64,000 nucleotides of DNA. Origin: Raineya sp. (lineage in GTDB: Bacteria; Bacteroidota; Bacteroidia; Cytophagales; Thermonemataceae). The notes beneath the pieces were generated by a model, which was not told where the DNA came from, did no database searches, and saw nothing but the letters and a program-made list of their open reading frames with translations. Positions within the stretch are counted from its first letter, which is position 1, and every line of letters begins with the position of its first letter. Location: NCBI GenBank assembly GCA_025454915.1, contig JALONN010000011.1, forward strand, positions 1 to 64,000. The letters are read 5' to 3'. The position numbers and the translations under genes were made by a program. This document shows positions 34,761 to 42,313 of this stretch, piece after piece.

Positions 34761-36281
34761 ATGTACATGAAAACAGCTTTGTTGGTATTAGGGCTTTTAC
34801 TTTGCTTTACGGGATATGGACAGAAAAAGCTCACCCCAAAAGAAAAAAAAGGTAAATGGGGATATGTAAAAGAAGAAACTGAAAAGTTTGTAATCAAAGC
34901 TAAATACGAATATGCAAAGCCTTTTGGAGAAGTTGTGGGCTCAGAAAGAGCTTTGGTAAAACAAAAAAGTAAATGGGGAATTGTAGATACAAAAGGAAAA
35001 TTTGTACTAGAACCTGTTTATGATACGATTTTTGAGTCAAAAAGAAAAAATGGCTCTTTTAAGATTGTTAGAATCGAAAAAATGAAGAAATTCATCAATG
35101 CAGAAGGAAAAATTGTATCTCCTGAATTTGCAGATTATGCAGATATTGGTGAAAAATGGGTGATGATTTCTAAAGATGAAAAATTTGGAATGCTTGCCAA
35201 AAACGGTGATACCTATGAAGAAATAGTACCTATACAGTATAAAAGAATACAACTGATAGGAAAAAATGTTTTTGCCTTAGTAGGAATCAATAGTGTATCA
35301 TTTTACAATACTGAAACCAAAAAAACATCTGAGAGTTATGAAAGACATCAGGTTTTAAACATTCAATCCAATCCTTTAATTCATGTTATTAAAGATAAAA
35401 AAGGTGGACTGATTGACAAAAATTTTAATATTTTACTCCCTTTTGAGTATGAAAATATTAGCCTTAGTAGAAACAGAAGAGAAAAGACTGGTTTTATTGT
35501 TGTACGCAAAGAAAATCTCGAAGGAAGAATGGATACAACTGCCAAATGGCTTCTGCCTGTGGAGTTTACAAGTATCAAGATTGATGATAATTATTTTATC
35601 GGAAAAAAAGACTCTCTTTCAGGAGTTTATGATTTTTCGGGTAAGCAAATACTACCGCCACAATACACAGAAATCACGATTTGGGGGAAAAGTAAGCTAC
35701 TGGTAGTTAAAAAAATGGGTAAAAGAGGAATTTTAGATATGGAAGGTAATATCGTATTACCTCTTTTGTATACTCGTATCCAGATATTAGAGCAAAAAGA
35801 AAATAGAGTCTATTTCAAAACATACAGTAATAAGAAAGTAATCGCTTGGAAAATTGAAAATAAAACAGCTTCTAAAATAAACACTCAGGAATACGATGAA
35901 CTCACGTACGCCAACGAAAGGTTTTTGGTTTCAAAAGGTGTAGATAAAAATGAAAGAAGTGGTTTGATAGATGAAACAGGTAAAACCATCACACCCGTTC
36001 AGTACGAAAAATTGTATTTTTTCAGACCCCAACTGTTTTATGCAGAATTGAAAGGCAAAAAAGGATTAATAGATGCTGATGGCAAGGTGGTTCTGCCTTT
36101 AGAATATGATGTTTTGAGGCATGATGGTACAAAGAAAGCTTATTTAGAGAAAGGGGAGAAGGCTTTTTCGTGGAGTATAGAAAGTAAAACGCTTACACCT
36201 GCCGAAAAAATCATCGAAGATAAAAAAGATAAAAATATCAAAGTGCCATTCAAAGAGAAAAAGAAAAAACGCCAACACTAA
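34761..36281 (+). CDS. WG-repeat secreted protein (second locus)
   Basis: This is a 506-residue protein with a signal peptide (residues 1-22, ending TGYGQ; a Met at position 3 is an alternative start). About eight WG repeats fill most of the protein: KGKWGYVKEE, KSKWGIVDTKGKFVLEPVYD, KGGLIDKNFNILLPFEYENI, GKRGILDMEGNIVLPLLYTRI, RSGLIDETGKTITPVQYEKL and KKGLIDADGKVVLPLEYDVL. The C-terminus is very basic (KEKKKKRQH). It resembles the gene at 22516. Function is unknown, and a binding role outside the cytoplasm is inferred. TATATTTG at 34732 resembles a -7 box. yraN starts 2 bases after the stop. Confidence 0.85.
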   Translation: MYMKTALLVLGLLLCFTGYGQKKLTPKEKKGKWGYVKEETEKFVIKAKYEYAKPFGEVVGSERALVKQKSKWGIVDTKGKFVLEPVYDTIFESKRKNGSFKIVRIEKMKKFINAEGKIVSPEFADYADIGEKWVMISKDEKFGMLAKNGDTYEEIVPIQYKRIQLIGKNVFALVGINSVSFYNTETKKTSESYERHQVLNIQSNPLIHVIKDKKGGLIDKNFNILLPFEYENISLSRNRREKTGFIVVRKENLEGRMDTTAKWLLPVEFTSIKIDDNYFIGKKDSLSGVYDFSGKQILPPQYTEITIWGKSKLLVVKKMGKRGILDMEGNIVLPLLYTRIQILEQKENRVYFKTYSNKKVIAWKIENKTASKINTQEYDELTYANERFLVSKGVDKNERSGLIDETGKTITPVQYEKLYFFRPQLFYAELKGKKGLIDADGKVVLPLEYDVLRHDGTKKAYLEKGEKAFSWSIESKTLTPAEKIIEDKKDKNIKVPFKEKKKKRQH

Positions 36282-36283
36282 AC

Positions 36284-36637
36284 TTGGAGAAACAAAAGAA
36301 AAATACTTTAGCCAAAGGCTTAGAACAAGAACAAAAAGCCCTTGCTTTCTTAGAAAACAAGGGCTATGCATTACTTGCCCAAAATTATAGATATAAAAAA
36401 GGAGAAATAGACCTGATTGTCCAAAAAGAGAATTGGATAGTGTTTGTGGAAGTTCGTTTCAGGGCTTCTAGCGAATTTGGCTATCCGGAACAAACTATTT
36501 CTGCTTCTAAAAAGAAACTTCTTCTCCAAACAGCCGAACAATACACCTACGAAACAGGTTGGCAGGGCAATATTCGTTTTGATGTGGTTGCAATTCTCGG
36601 CGATACCCTCGAACATTTCGAGGATGCTATTACTTAA
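36284..36637 (+). CDS. yraN: YraN / UPF0102 family nuclease-like protein
   Basis: This is a 117-residue protein of the UPF0102 family, predicted PD-(D/E)XK endonuclease fold (Holliday-junction-resolvase-like). It contains GLEQEQKALAFLENKGYALLAQNYRYKKGEIDLI, then FVEVRFR; the Asp of GEIDLI and EVR form the predicted metal site. The only possible start is a TTG at 36284, because the frame has no ATG or GTG before the conserved core. It lies 2 bases after the WG-repeat gene, which suggests coupling. The in vivo role is unknown. The palindromic repeats of the defence island begin right after its stop. Confidence 0.88.
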   Translation: MEKQKKNTLAKGLEQEQKALAFLENKGYALLAQNYRYKKGEIDLIVQKENWIVFVEVRFRASSEFGYPEQTISASKKKLLLQTAEQYTYETGWQGNIRFDVVAILGDTLEHFEDAIT

Positions 36638-36640
36638 CTT

Positions 36641-36730
36641 CATTCCAAACGTAACCTTTCCCATTCCGAGTGCAACGAGGAATCTACCTTTGAACGGAGT
36701 GTTTTTCCATTCCAAATTTAACTAGGAATC
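36641..36730. repeat. palindromic repeat array A (upstream of ptuA)
   Basis: The gap between yraN and the ATPase holds one clear 23-nt unit at 36662-36684 (CATTCC-11 nt-GGAATC, imperfect palindrome). A degenerate unit lies at 36708-36730, 46 bases further on, and a partial one at about 36641. Units of the same kind fill the two other gaps of the island. Confidence 0.75.
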
Positions 36731-36786
36731 TAACACTTGCCCCAAATATTTTTATTTTGTAGCTTAACTACCCAAACACACCACTT

Positions 36787-38469
36787 ATGGAATTGCTTTA
36801 TATTTGGATAGAAGAATACAAAAACATCAAAGAGCAGGGTTTTAATTTTAGCTCTAAACACCGTTTTGAGTTTATCCCTGAAAAAGATAAAGATGGTAAA
36901 ATTGTTGGAGGCAAGCTCTGTCATGAAGAAAACTCCAACCATATTGAGAACTTTTTTGGTGAAAATATCACCAATGTTACTGCCATTATTGGCGAAAATG
37001 GAGCGGGGAAGAGTAGTTTGTTGGAGATAATAATAAGTTGTTATTATGGAGGTTATGTAGATTCAGAGATAGTAATGGTGGTTTTTGACCAAGAAAATTA
37101 TAATATCTATACACTAAAAGATTCGAAAATAGAATTATCAAAAAAACATAATTTGAATAAATTACATGATTGGTATAATAGTGAACATTTTCAACTTGTT
37201 TTTTATGCCTTAGATTCCCATTTTACCTTTATTAATGGTTTTAGTGATATAGATGCCCAAAGTCGTTATTGGCATATAAATAAAGAACAAAAATTTTCAG
37301 ATGAAGTTAGTAAAATGTTGAATTTTATATCTCAATTTAAAACTTATAAAAATATTATAAAGTTTAATTTACCTAGATATTTAAGATGTCATATAATAGA
37401 AACTACATATTCAGAAGAAAAAGAAAAGGTTCATTCAATAATGTCTAAAACTATAGAAGGTTTTAAAAATCAATTTGTAATCTATTTAAAAAAACTTGTT
37501 ATACAAAACTACATACATGAGTTTCAATTGTTTGTTAATGAGGATTTAAATGATTCTCAAAGTATAAATATTTTCTTTAGTAAAATTATAAATAATGACT
37601 CTCTTATAAATGAGATAAATTTATTGGAAAGAATACTTAATAAATTATCAAAAAATAATAAAGCTCCTATGGCAAATAGTTCACATACTGATATGAGATT
37701 AGATTTGGATAAAGAGAATCATAGAGAAATAATAAGACTGTTGAGTAACATTATATCTAAAGAAACACCTATTAGTAATAATGTAAATATGTATTGGGAG
37801 TTTGAAAAAGGAGGTTATATAAGTTATGGAGAATCTAAATTCTTGTTCTTATTGTCTAACTTATTCCATATATCAAGTAAATTAAATAACATAGATAATG
37901 TACTTATTCTAATAGACGAAGGTGAATTAGGATTTCACCCTCAATGGCAAAAGGAGTATTTAAAGATTTTGATAGATTTTTTGCCTCAGATATTTCCAGA
38001 CAAGAAAATCCAAATTATTCTTACATCTCATTCGCCATTTTTGGTATCCGATTTACCCAAAGAAAATATCATATTCTTGAGTAAAAATGATGAAGGTAAG
38101 TGTGTAGTTTCTAAACTTCAAGACCGTAAAGAGACTTTTGGAGCAAATATTCATACATTGTTCACAGATTCCTTTTTTATGAAAGGCGGACTCATGGGAA
38201 CATTTGCCCAAAAAAGAATAGATGAAGTCATCGCTTATTTAAACGGCGAAGAGCTAGAGGGTTCACTTTTTAAGGGAAAAACACAAAAAGAACAACAAGA
38301 TTTAGCTCAAAAATATATTTCGATGATAGGAGAGCCTATTATCAAGAATATGCTTCAAAAGCAGCTCAACACCAAACGCCTCGAAAAAGTAGAAAGTCAT
38401 GAGGAGAGAATTAAAAAATTAGAAGAAGAGTTGGAGGTGTTGAAGAAAGCTGGTAAAACAGAGTTGTAG
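36787..38469 (+). CDS. ptuA: Septu-like defence ATPase (PtuA-like)
   Basis: This is a 560-residue AAA/ABC-type ATPase of the OLD/SMC-like group. Walker A is GENGAGKS at residues 69-76. The signature-like SYGESKFLFLL is near 350, Walker B LILIDEGE has Asp377/Glu378, and the H-loop-like LTSHSPFLVSDLP follows. The end is a short coiled coil (ESHEERIKKLEEELEVLKK). The opening ELLYIWIEEYKNIKEQGFNF and ENITNVTAIIGENGAGKSS are as I recall for PtuA-type ATPases of Septu. The paired HNH gene at 39334 supports this. PtuA and PtuB form an anti-phage complex that cleaves nucleic acid. The central part (about 37030-37920) looks more AT-rich than the two ends. Similarity to other AAA_15 or AAA_21 proteins is possible. 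Confidence 0.75.
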   Translation: MELLYIWIEEYKNIKEQGFNFSSKHRFEFIPEKDKDGKIVGGKLCHEENSNHIENFFGENITNVTAIIGENGAGKSSLLEIIISCYYGGYVDSEIVMVVFDQENYNIYTLKDSKIELSKKHNLNKLHDWYNSEHFQLVFYALDSHFTFINGFSDIDAQSRYWHINKEQKFSDEVSKMLNFISQFKTYKNIIKFNLPRYLRCHIIETTYSEEKEKVHSIMSKTIEGFKNQFVIYLKKLVIQNYIHEFQLFVNEDLNDSQSINIFFSKIINNDSLINEINLLERILNKLSKNNKAPMANSSHTDMRLDLDKENHREIIRLLSNIISKETPISNNVNMYWEFEKGGYISYGESKFLFLLSNLFHISSKLNNIDNVLILIDEGELGFHPQWQKEYLKILIDFLPQIFPDKKIQIILTSHSPFLVSDLPKENIIFLSKNDEGKCVVSKLQDRKETFGANIHTLFTDSFFMKGGLMGTFAQKRIDEVIAYLNGEELEGSLFKGKTQKEQQDLAQKYISMIGEPIIKNMLQKQLNTKRLEKVESHEERIKKLEEELEVLKKAGKTEL

Positions 38470-38493
38470 ATTGGCTTCGCCGAGCCCTTTGGG

Positions 38494-38729
38494 GTTCCTC
38501 ACTGCGTTCAGAATGTAAAAAAATGTTGCACTTAGTAATTGATTCCTCACTACGTTCGGAATGAAAAAAAACGTTGCACTTAATAGTAGATTCCGAGTGC
38601 AACGAGGAATGGGAAAAGCTCCTTTTGGTCATTTCAAGCGAATGCGAGAAATCTAAACCTGTGATATGTGGAACGAAGTAATAGATTCCTCACTACGTTC
38701 GGAATGGGAAAAATGTTCCACTCAGAATG
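38494..38729. repeat. palindromic repeat array B (between ptuA and GIY-YIG gene)
   Basis: There are three full 23-nt units at 38541-38563, 38589-38611 (inverted) and 38684-38706, plus a variant at 38494-38515. A shortened one lies at 38715-38729. Each has the form GATTCC-11 nt-GGAATG. A second unit type, CATTTC-12 nt-GAAATC, lies at 38630-38653. Units start about 47-48 bases apart, and the intervening bases are also similar (for example CGTTGCACTTAATAGTA). Bases 38568-38706 form an imperfect direct repeat with 39111-39251. Confidence 0.85.
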
Positions 38730-38772
38730 AAAAATGGCATAAAAATCGCTATGAAGCCTCATAAAAAGAGCT

Positions 38773-39072
38773 ATGAAAAGGCAGTATAAGTTTTATATTT
38801 ATATCATTACCAATTACACAAAAACTGTACTTTATGTTGGGGTAACCAATAACCTTGCAAGGCGTTTGTATGAACATCAGAATCATGTGTATGCAGGAGC
38901 ATTTTCGGCAAGATATAAATGTTATTATTTGGTTTATTACGAAGAATATCAGTATGTTAAGACAGCTATAGCTCGTGAAAAAGAAATAAAAGGGTGGAGA
39001 AGAGAGAAAAAAGAAAACTTAATTAAAACCCTCAACCCTGAATGGCAGTTCTTGAATGAAGATTTTGAGTAG
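38773..39072 (+). CDS. small GIY-YIG nuclease
   Basis: This is a 99-residue single-domain GIY-YIG protein (UPF0213/UvrC-N-like). Motif positions: YIYIITN (GIY equivalent), TVLYVGVTNNLARRLYEHQ (YIG equivalent plus the conserved Arg), and the catalytic-type Glu in AREKEIKGWRREKK. Such stand-alone GIY-YIG proteins have no settled role. Homing-endonuclease and repair functions exist in the superfamily. Here the gene lies between the two Septu-like genes and is enclosed by palindromic repeats and imperfect direct repeats, so it may be a mobile cargo or the enzyme that spreads the repeats. That last point is inference. Confidence 0.88.
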   Translation: MKRQYKFYIYIITNYTKTVLYVGVTNNLARRLYEHQNHVYAGAFSARYKCYYLVYYEEYQYVKTAIAREKEIKGWRREKKENLIKTLNPEWQFLNEDFE

Positions 39073-39085
39073 AGTTAGGTATTTA

Positions 39086-39323
39086 GATTCCGAACGCAGT
39101 GAGGAATGGGAAAACGTTACACTTAATAGTAGATTCCTCGCTATGTTCGGAGTGAAGAAGTAAGCCTACTTTAGTCATTTCGAGCAAAGCGAGAAATCTA
39201 AACCTGTGATGCGTGGAATGAAGTAATAGATGCCTCACTGCGTTCGGAATGAAAAAAACGTTATATTTAGTAGTAGATTCCTTTTTACACTCAGAATGTA
39301 AAATCCTCACTATGTTCGAAATG
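39086..39323. repeat. palindromic repeat array C (between GIY-YIG gene and ptuB)
   Basis: The 23-nt units are at 39086-39108 (inverted), 39132-39154, 39229-39251 and 39276-39298, with a degenerate unit at 39302-39323. The second unit type (CATTTC-11 nt-GAAATC) is at 39176-39198. Bases 39111-39251 repeat 38568-38706 of array B in direct orientation. The shared TAAACCTGTGAT and GAAGTAATAGAT segments fall in the same places. The last unit ends 10 bases before the ptuB start. Confidence 0.85.
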
Positions 39324-39333
39324 AAAGAATAAT

Positions 39334-40215
39334 ATGATACCTATTACTCATCCAAATCTAAATGAATTAGCCCAAAAACATTGGGAAGCGATAAAAAATT
39401 ATGTTGAGCAAATTAACAAATTAGAGAATATTAATATCAAAATAAAGCAAGCATTTCCCGATTATAATTTTGAGAAATTAATTCTTGCAAAACCATCGGA
39501 AATAAGATTTTTAGCTTCTCAAGGTCAAAATAAAAGTTTCTTTCCTAAAAGCTATTATAACTATTTATCTCTGTCTGATAAGTTTTTTATAATAGAAAAT
39601 CAAGAAAAAATATCTTATACTTCAAAAGTATTGATAGATGCTTTAAATTTATCTGTTTGCCCATATTGTAATCGGAATTTTATTAAAAGTACATCAACAC
39701 ATAGAATAGATGAATTAGATCACTTTTTCCCAAAACAGAAATATCCTTTTTTAGCATTATCATTTTACAATTTAATACCCAGTTGTAAAGTGTGTAACAA
39801 ATTAAAAGTAGAAGAACCTGTTTCTATAAACCCATATGATATAGAATTTTCAAAAGAGAAATTCAGCTTCAGACTTAAAATTAAGAAAGCGAGCTTTTAC
39901 CACGATTCTGAAAATGGTTTTGAGATAGATTTCACAGAAGTCAAAAATAAACTTCAAGAAAATTTCAAGATTTTTAAAATAGAAGATCTTTATAATCAAC
40001 ATAAAGATATTGTTTTAGAACTTATTCAAAAGCAAATAACCTATTCTGATGATTATATAGACGATTTGTTTAGACGTTATGAGGGCACTCTTTTCAAAAA
40101 CAGAGAAGATGTTTTGAGGCATATTGGTGGCAGTTATATCTCAGAAGAGGATTTTCATAAACGTCCACTTTCCAAACTAACCCACGACATGGCTCAAGAA
40201 TTGGGCTTGTTATAA
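39334..40215 (+). CDS. ptuB: Septu-like HNH nuclease (PtuB-like)
   Basis: This is a 293-residue HNH-family nuclease. The nuclease core has a first zinc knuckle Cys109/Cys112 (CPYCNRNF), a DH motif (LDHFFPKQKYPFLALSFYN, Asp129/His130), and a second knuckle Cys151/Cys154 followed by Asn155 (SCKVCNK). The N-terminal 100 residues are helical and may contact the ATPase. The C-terminal 130 residues are a less conserved helical tail. Pairing with the AAA ATPase at 36787 is the Septu layout. The two genes are 864 bases apart because the repeats and the GIY-YIG gene lie between them. It is convergent with the next gene, with 4 bases between stops. Confidence 0.75.
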   Translation: MIPITHPNLNELAQKHWEAIKNYVEQINKLENINIKIKQAFPDYNFEKLILAKPSEIRFLASQGQNKSFFPKSYYNYLSLSDKFFIIENQEKISYTSKVLIDALNLSVCPYCNRNFIKSTSTHRIDELDHFFPKQKYPFLALSFYNLIPSCKVCNKLKVEEPVSINPYDIEFSKEKFSFRLKIKKASFYHDSENGFEIDFTEVKNKLQENFKIFKIEDLYNQHKDIVLELIQKQITYSDDYIDDLFRRYEGTLFKNREDVLRHIGGSYISEEDFHKRPLSKLTHDMAQELGLL

Positions 40216-40219
40216 AAAA

Positions 40220-40801
40220 TTAAGGCACAAACCAACTCACTCCAAAATGAAAATGTTGTGTATTGATACCATCATTGGGCATACGGGTATTGAGATTGGA
40301 CATGTGGCGTATTCTGAACTGTCCGTTCAAGGCAAAACGTTTACTAATTCTGTAATATGTTCCGACACCCACACTATTTGAGAAAATAAAGCCTCTGCGT
40401 TGTTTGGCAAGTGTAGCCGAAAAAAAATGAAGCCCTGTACTTCCTATAAAATAAGGATAAATTCTTTCTGTAAGTTTGAATGTAGGTTGTAGGGTATTAT
40501 TGATGCCAAACTCCCAAGCCTGCTGAGAGCCTACCCAAACCAAATTGAACTGAGGTTCATTGCCAATTAAGAACTTATAAAAAATCTTATTTTTCTGAAT
40601 GGTATCTCGTCTATGGAAAAAGTCCATACTGAATCTGCCTTGAAACATCATCACTTGATAATTTCCTTCTTGTAATACATTTTCTCTACTACTATATCCA
40701 TAACTTATCAAAAAACCTTTTTCAATAGTTTTAGAACTGATTTTTTGAGCTGACACAGCCAGTACAAAAAAGAAAAATATGCCTGTTAAAACTCTTCGCA
40801 T
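40220..40801 (-). CDS. PagL-like lipid A 3-O-deacylase (acyloxyacyl hydrolase family)
   Basis: This is a 193-residue outer-membrane barrel protein with a signal peptide (ending AVSAQ). The C-terminal segment FRIRHMSNLNTRMPNDGIN matches the PagL active-site strand. His166 and Ser168 correspond to the PagL catalytic His and Ser (HxS). The position of the PagL catalytic Glu, 12 residues after the Ser, is Asn180, by my recollection of PagL. If active it would trim an acyl chain from lipid A in the outer leaflet, but the Glu-to-Asn change makes activity uncertain. It is the last gene of the ctpA operon, 2 bases after the preceding gene. Confidence 0.75.
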   Translation of the reverse strand: MRRVLTGIFFFFVLAVSAQKISSKTIEKGFLISYGYSSRENVLQEGNYQVMMFQGRFSMDFFHRRDTIQKNKIFYKFLIGNEPQFNLVWVGSQQAWEFGINNTLQPTFKLTERIYPYFIGSTGLHFFSATLAKQRRGFIFSNSVGVGTYYRISKRFALNGQFRIRHMSNLNTRMPNDGINTQHFHFGVSWFVP

Positions 40802-40803
40802 AG

Positions 40804-41526
40804 CTATAATTTTATACCATAAAACACTCTAAAACTTCTGAATATATTGTAAAAACGGCTGTCCTTAGCTGTAAGTTGCTTGATGTCGTTCTGGGCATAT
40901 TCTACTTTTAAACCTATTCTGTTTTTTTCTCCAAACTGAATTTGTCCGAAATATTGACGTGGTGAGCCTGTTTGTGCTACAAGCCAGCCTGCAAACGATA
41001 AACTTCTGGATTCTGTGCCTAGTTCTACAAACATTTTCTTTGAAGCATATTTAACAGAAATATTAGAAGCAGAAAGTTGTGGTGAAACATTGTCTATTCC
41101 AAATTTGAGAGGCACAATCTGTAAGCCAATCTCATGGTTGGGATGCAGCAGGTATTGAGCTGTAAGTCCAGCATAAAATACATAACCAATCCAAAACTGA
41201 TTCTGATTTTTGAGTTTGTTATGGAGTGTACCTGTTTGAAATTCAGCACTAAAAGTATCACCCCAATAAAAACGTTTATCAGCCCTGAAATTGAAAAAAT
41301 TAGCGAGAACAGAGCCTTGTAAACGAGCCGAAATGCCAGTTGCTACATTATCACGAATATCTGTATTGAAGGCAATGGAATCTTTAACCTGTAAATCTCG
41401 GATTAAGTTATCGGAAACGGCTGTTCTATAATCCAAGCCTATATTTGCTTCAAAATTATGAATGCGTTTTTGTCCAAAACATACTGTTGCCCAAAAACAT
41501 AACAAGAATGTAATTTTATAAAACAT
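40804..41526 (-). CDS. predicted outer-membrane beta-barrel protein
   Basis: This is a 240-residue protein with a signal peptide (residues 1-18, ending VCFGQ). It has a regular series of amphipathic strands (ARLQGSVLANFFNFRADKRF, AEFQTGTLHNKL, QFWIGYVFYAGLTAQYLL, NRIGLKVEYAQND) and a terminal strand ending in aromatic and hydrophobic residues (FRVFYGIKL). No family is identified. It lies 3 bases after the methyltransferase gene and 2 before the PagL-like gene, so an outer-membrane or lipopolysaccharide role is plausible but not shown. Confidence 0.65.
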   Translation of the reverse strand: MFYKITFLLCFWATVCFGQKRIHNFEANIGLDYRTAVSDNLIRDLQVKDSIAFNTDIRDNVATGISARLQGSVLANFFNFRADKRFYWGDTFSAEFQTGTLHNKLKNQNQFWIGYVFYAGLTAQYLLHPNHEIGLQIVPLKFGIDNVSPQLSASNISVKYASKKMFVELGTESRSLSFAGWLVAQTGSPRQYFGQIQFGEKNRIGLKVEYAQNDIKQLTAKDSRFYNIFRSFRVFYGIKL

Positions 41527-41529
41527 ACT

Positions 41530-42303
41530 TTAAAACTTAAGGGTAAAATGTTGTTTGGGTTGCTTTTTTCTTAAAAATACGATGCCAATCCAGAATAAAT
41601 CAATACTAATCATTACTTGCGGATGGGCAATCACATTTTGCCAAGCCTTTTTCATTTCGTCAGACCAATAAATATCATCCAAAATAATGACTGTATCTTC
41701 ATGGCTTTTGCTCAAAATCTGCTCAAAATACCTCATAGTAGGCTCATAACGATGATTAGCATCTATAAAAGCAAAATCAATTTTTTCGAGAGTATCGAGT
41801 GTGGCAGGTAAAGTATCATCTATATTGCCCAGAATAGGCTTAATATTAGATAAACCAAGCATTTTAAAATGTGTTTGGGCTAATTTGAGAAGGCTTTCTG
41901 AACCTTCAAAAGTATAAACAGTACTTTTAGGAACTGGGCTTGCTAAATATGCAGTTGTAATGCCCAAACAAGTACCTAAGTCTATGATATTTCTGGGTTG
42001 AAAACGATTAACAAGTCTGAAAAGAAGTTGCCCTATTGAAGCACTCTTAGTGGCATTTTTAGCAATATCTCTAATGGCTCTTTGGGGCGTTTTATTGATT
42101 TTTGAACCTGCTCCAAAGTCTTGAACTTCAATTGTTTCAGTGGTGTTGAGTAGGTTTTTCCGCAACTGTTCTATTTCTGCATAAGCATAATATTCTTCTT
42201 CAGATTTCTTGATAATCTGTGTGTATAACTCAAACACAAAAGGGGAGTGGAGACTATGCTCATCTTTGGCTTTCCAAAAATATTCTAAATAACTTTTTAA
42301 CAC
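41530..42303 (-). CDS. class I SAM-dependent methyltransferase (O-methyltransferase-like)
   Basis: This is a 257-residue protein. It starts with KSYLEYFWKAKDEHSLHSPFVFELY, a block seen in a Bacteroidota-specific methyltransferase group. The SAM-binding core is NIIDLGTCLGITTAYLAS (motif I), STVYTFEGSESLLKLAQ, and KIDFAFIDANHRYEPTMRYF with an acidic metal or substrate region typical of O-methyltransferases. The substrate is unknown. It is in the middle of the ctpA operon with gaps of 3 and 10 bases to its neighbours. Confidence 0.82.
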   Translation of the reverse strand: MLKSYLEYFWKAKDEHSLHSPFVFELYTQIIKKSEEEYYAYAEIEQLRKNLLNTTETIEVQDFGAGSKINKTPQRAIRDIAKNATKSASIGQLLFRLVNRFQPRNIIDLGTCLGITTAYLASPVPKSTVYTFEGSESLLKLAQTHFKMLGLSNIKPILGNIDDTLPATLDTLEKIDFAFIDANHRYEPTMRYFEQILSKSHEDTVIILDDIYWSDEMKKAWQNVIAHPQVMISIDLFWIGIVFLRKKQPKQHFTLKF

Positions 42304-42313
42304 GTTTTTTTAA

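Noticed and set aside
38411..38632. Minus-strand reading frame through array B (repeated HSERSEE)
   Set aside because: It is a translation artefact of the palindromic repeats and has no start context or conserved domain. The same holds for the minus-strand frame at 39083-39310.
38494..39323. CRISPR array (23-nt repeats with ~24-nt spacers)
   Set aside because: The spacers are themselves related, repeats occur in both orientations, units are imperfect palindromes with many variants, and no cas gene is present. This fits a REP-like array.
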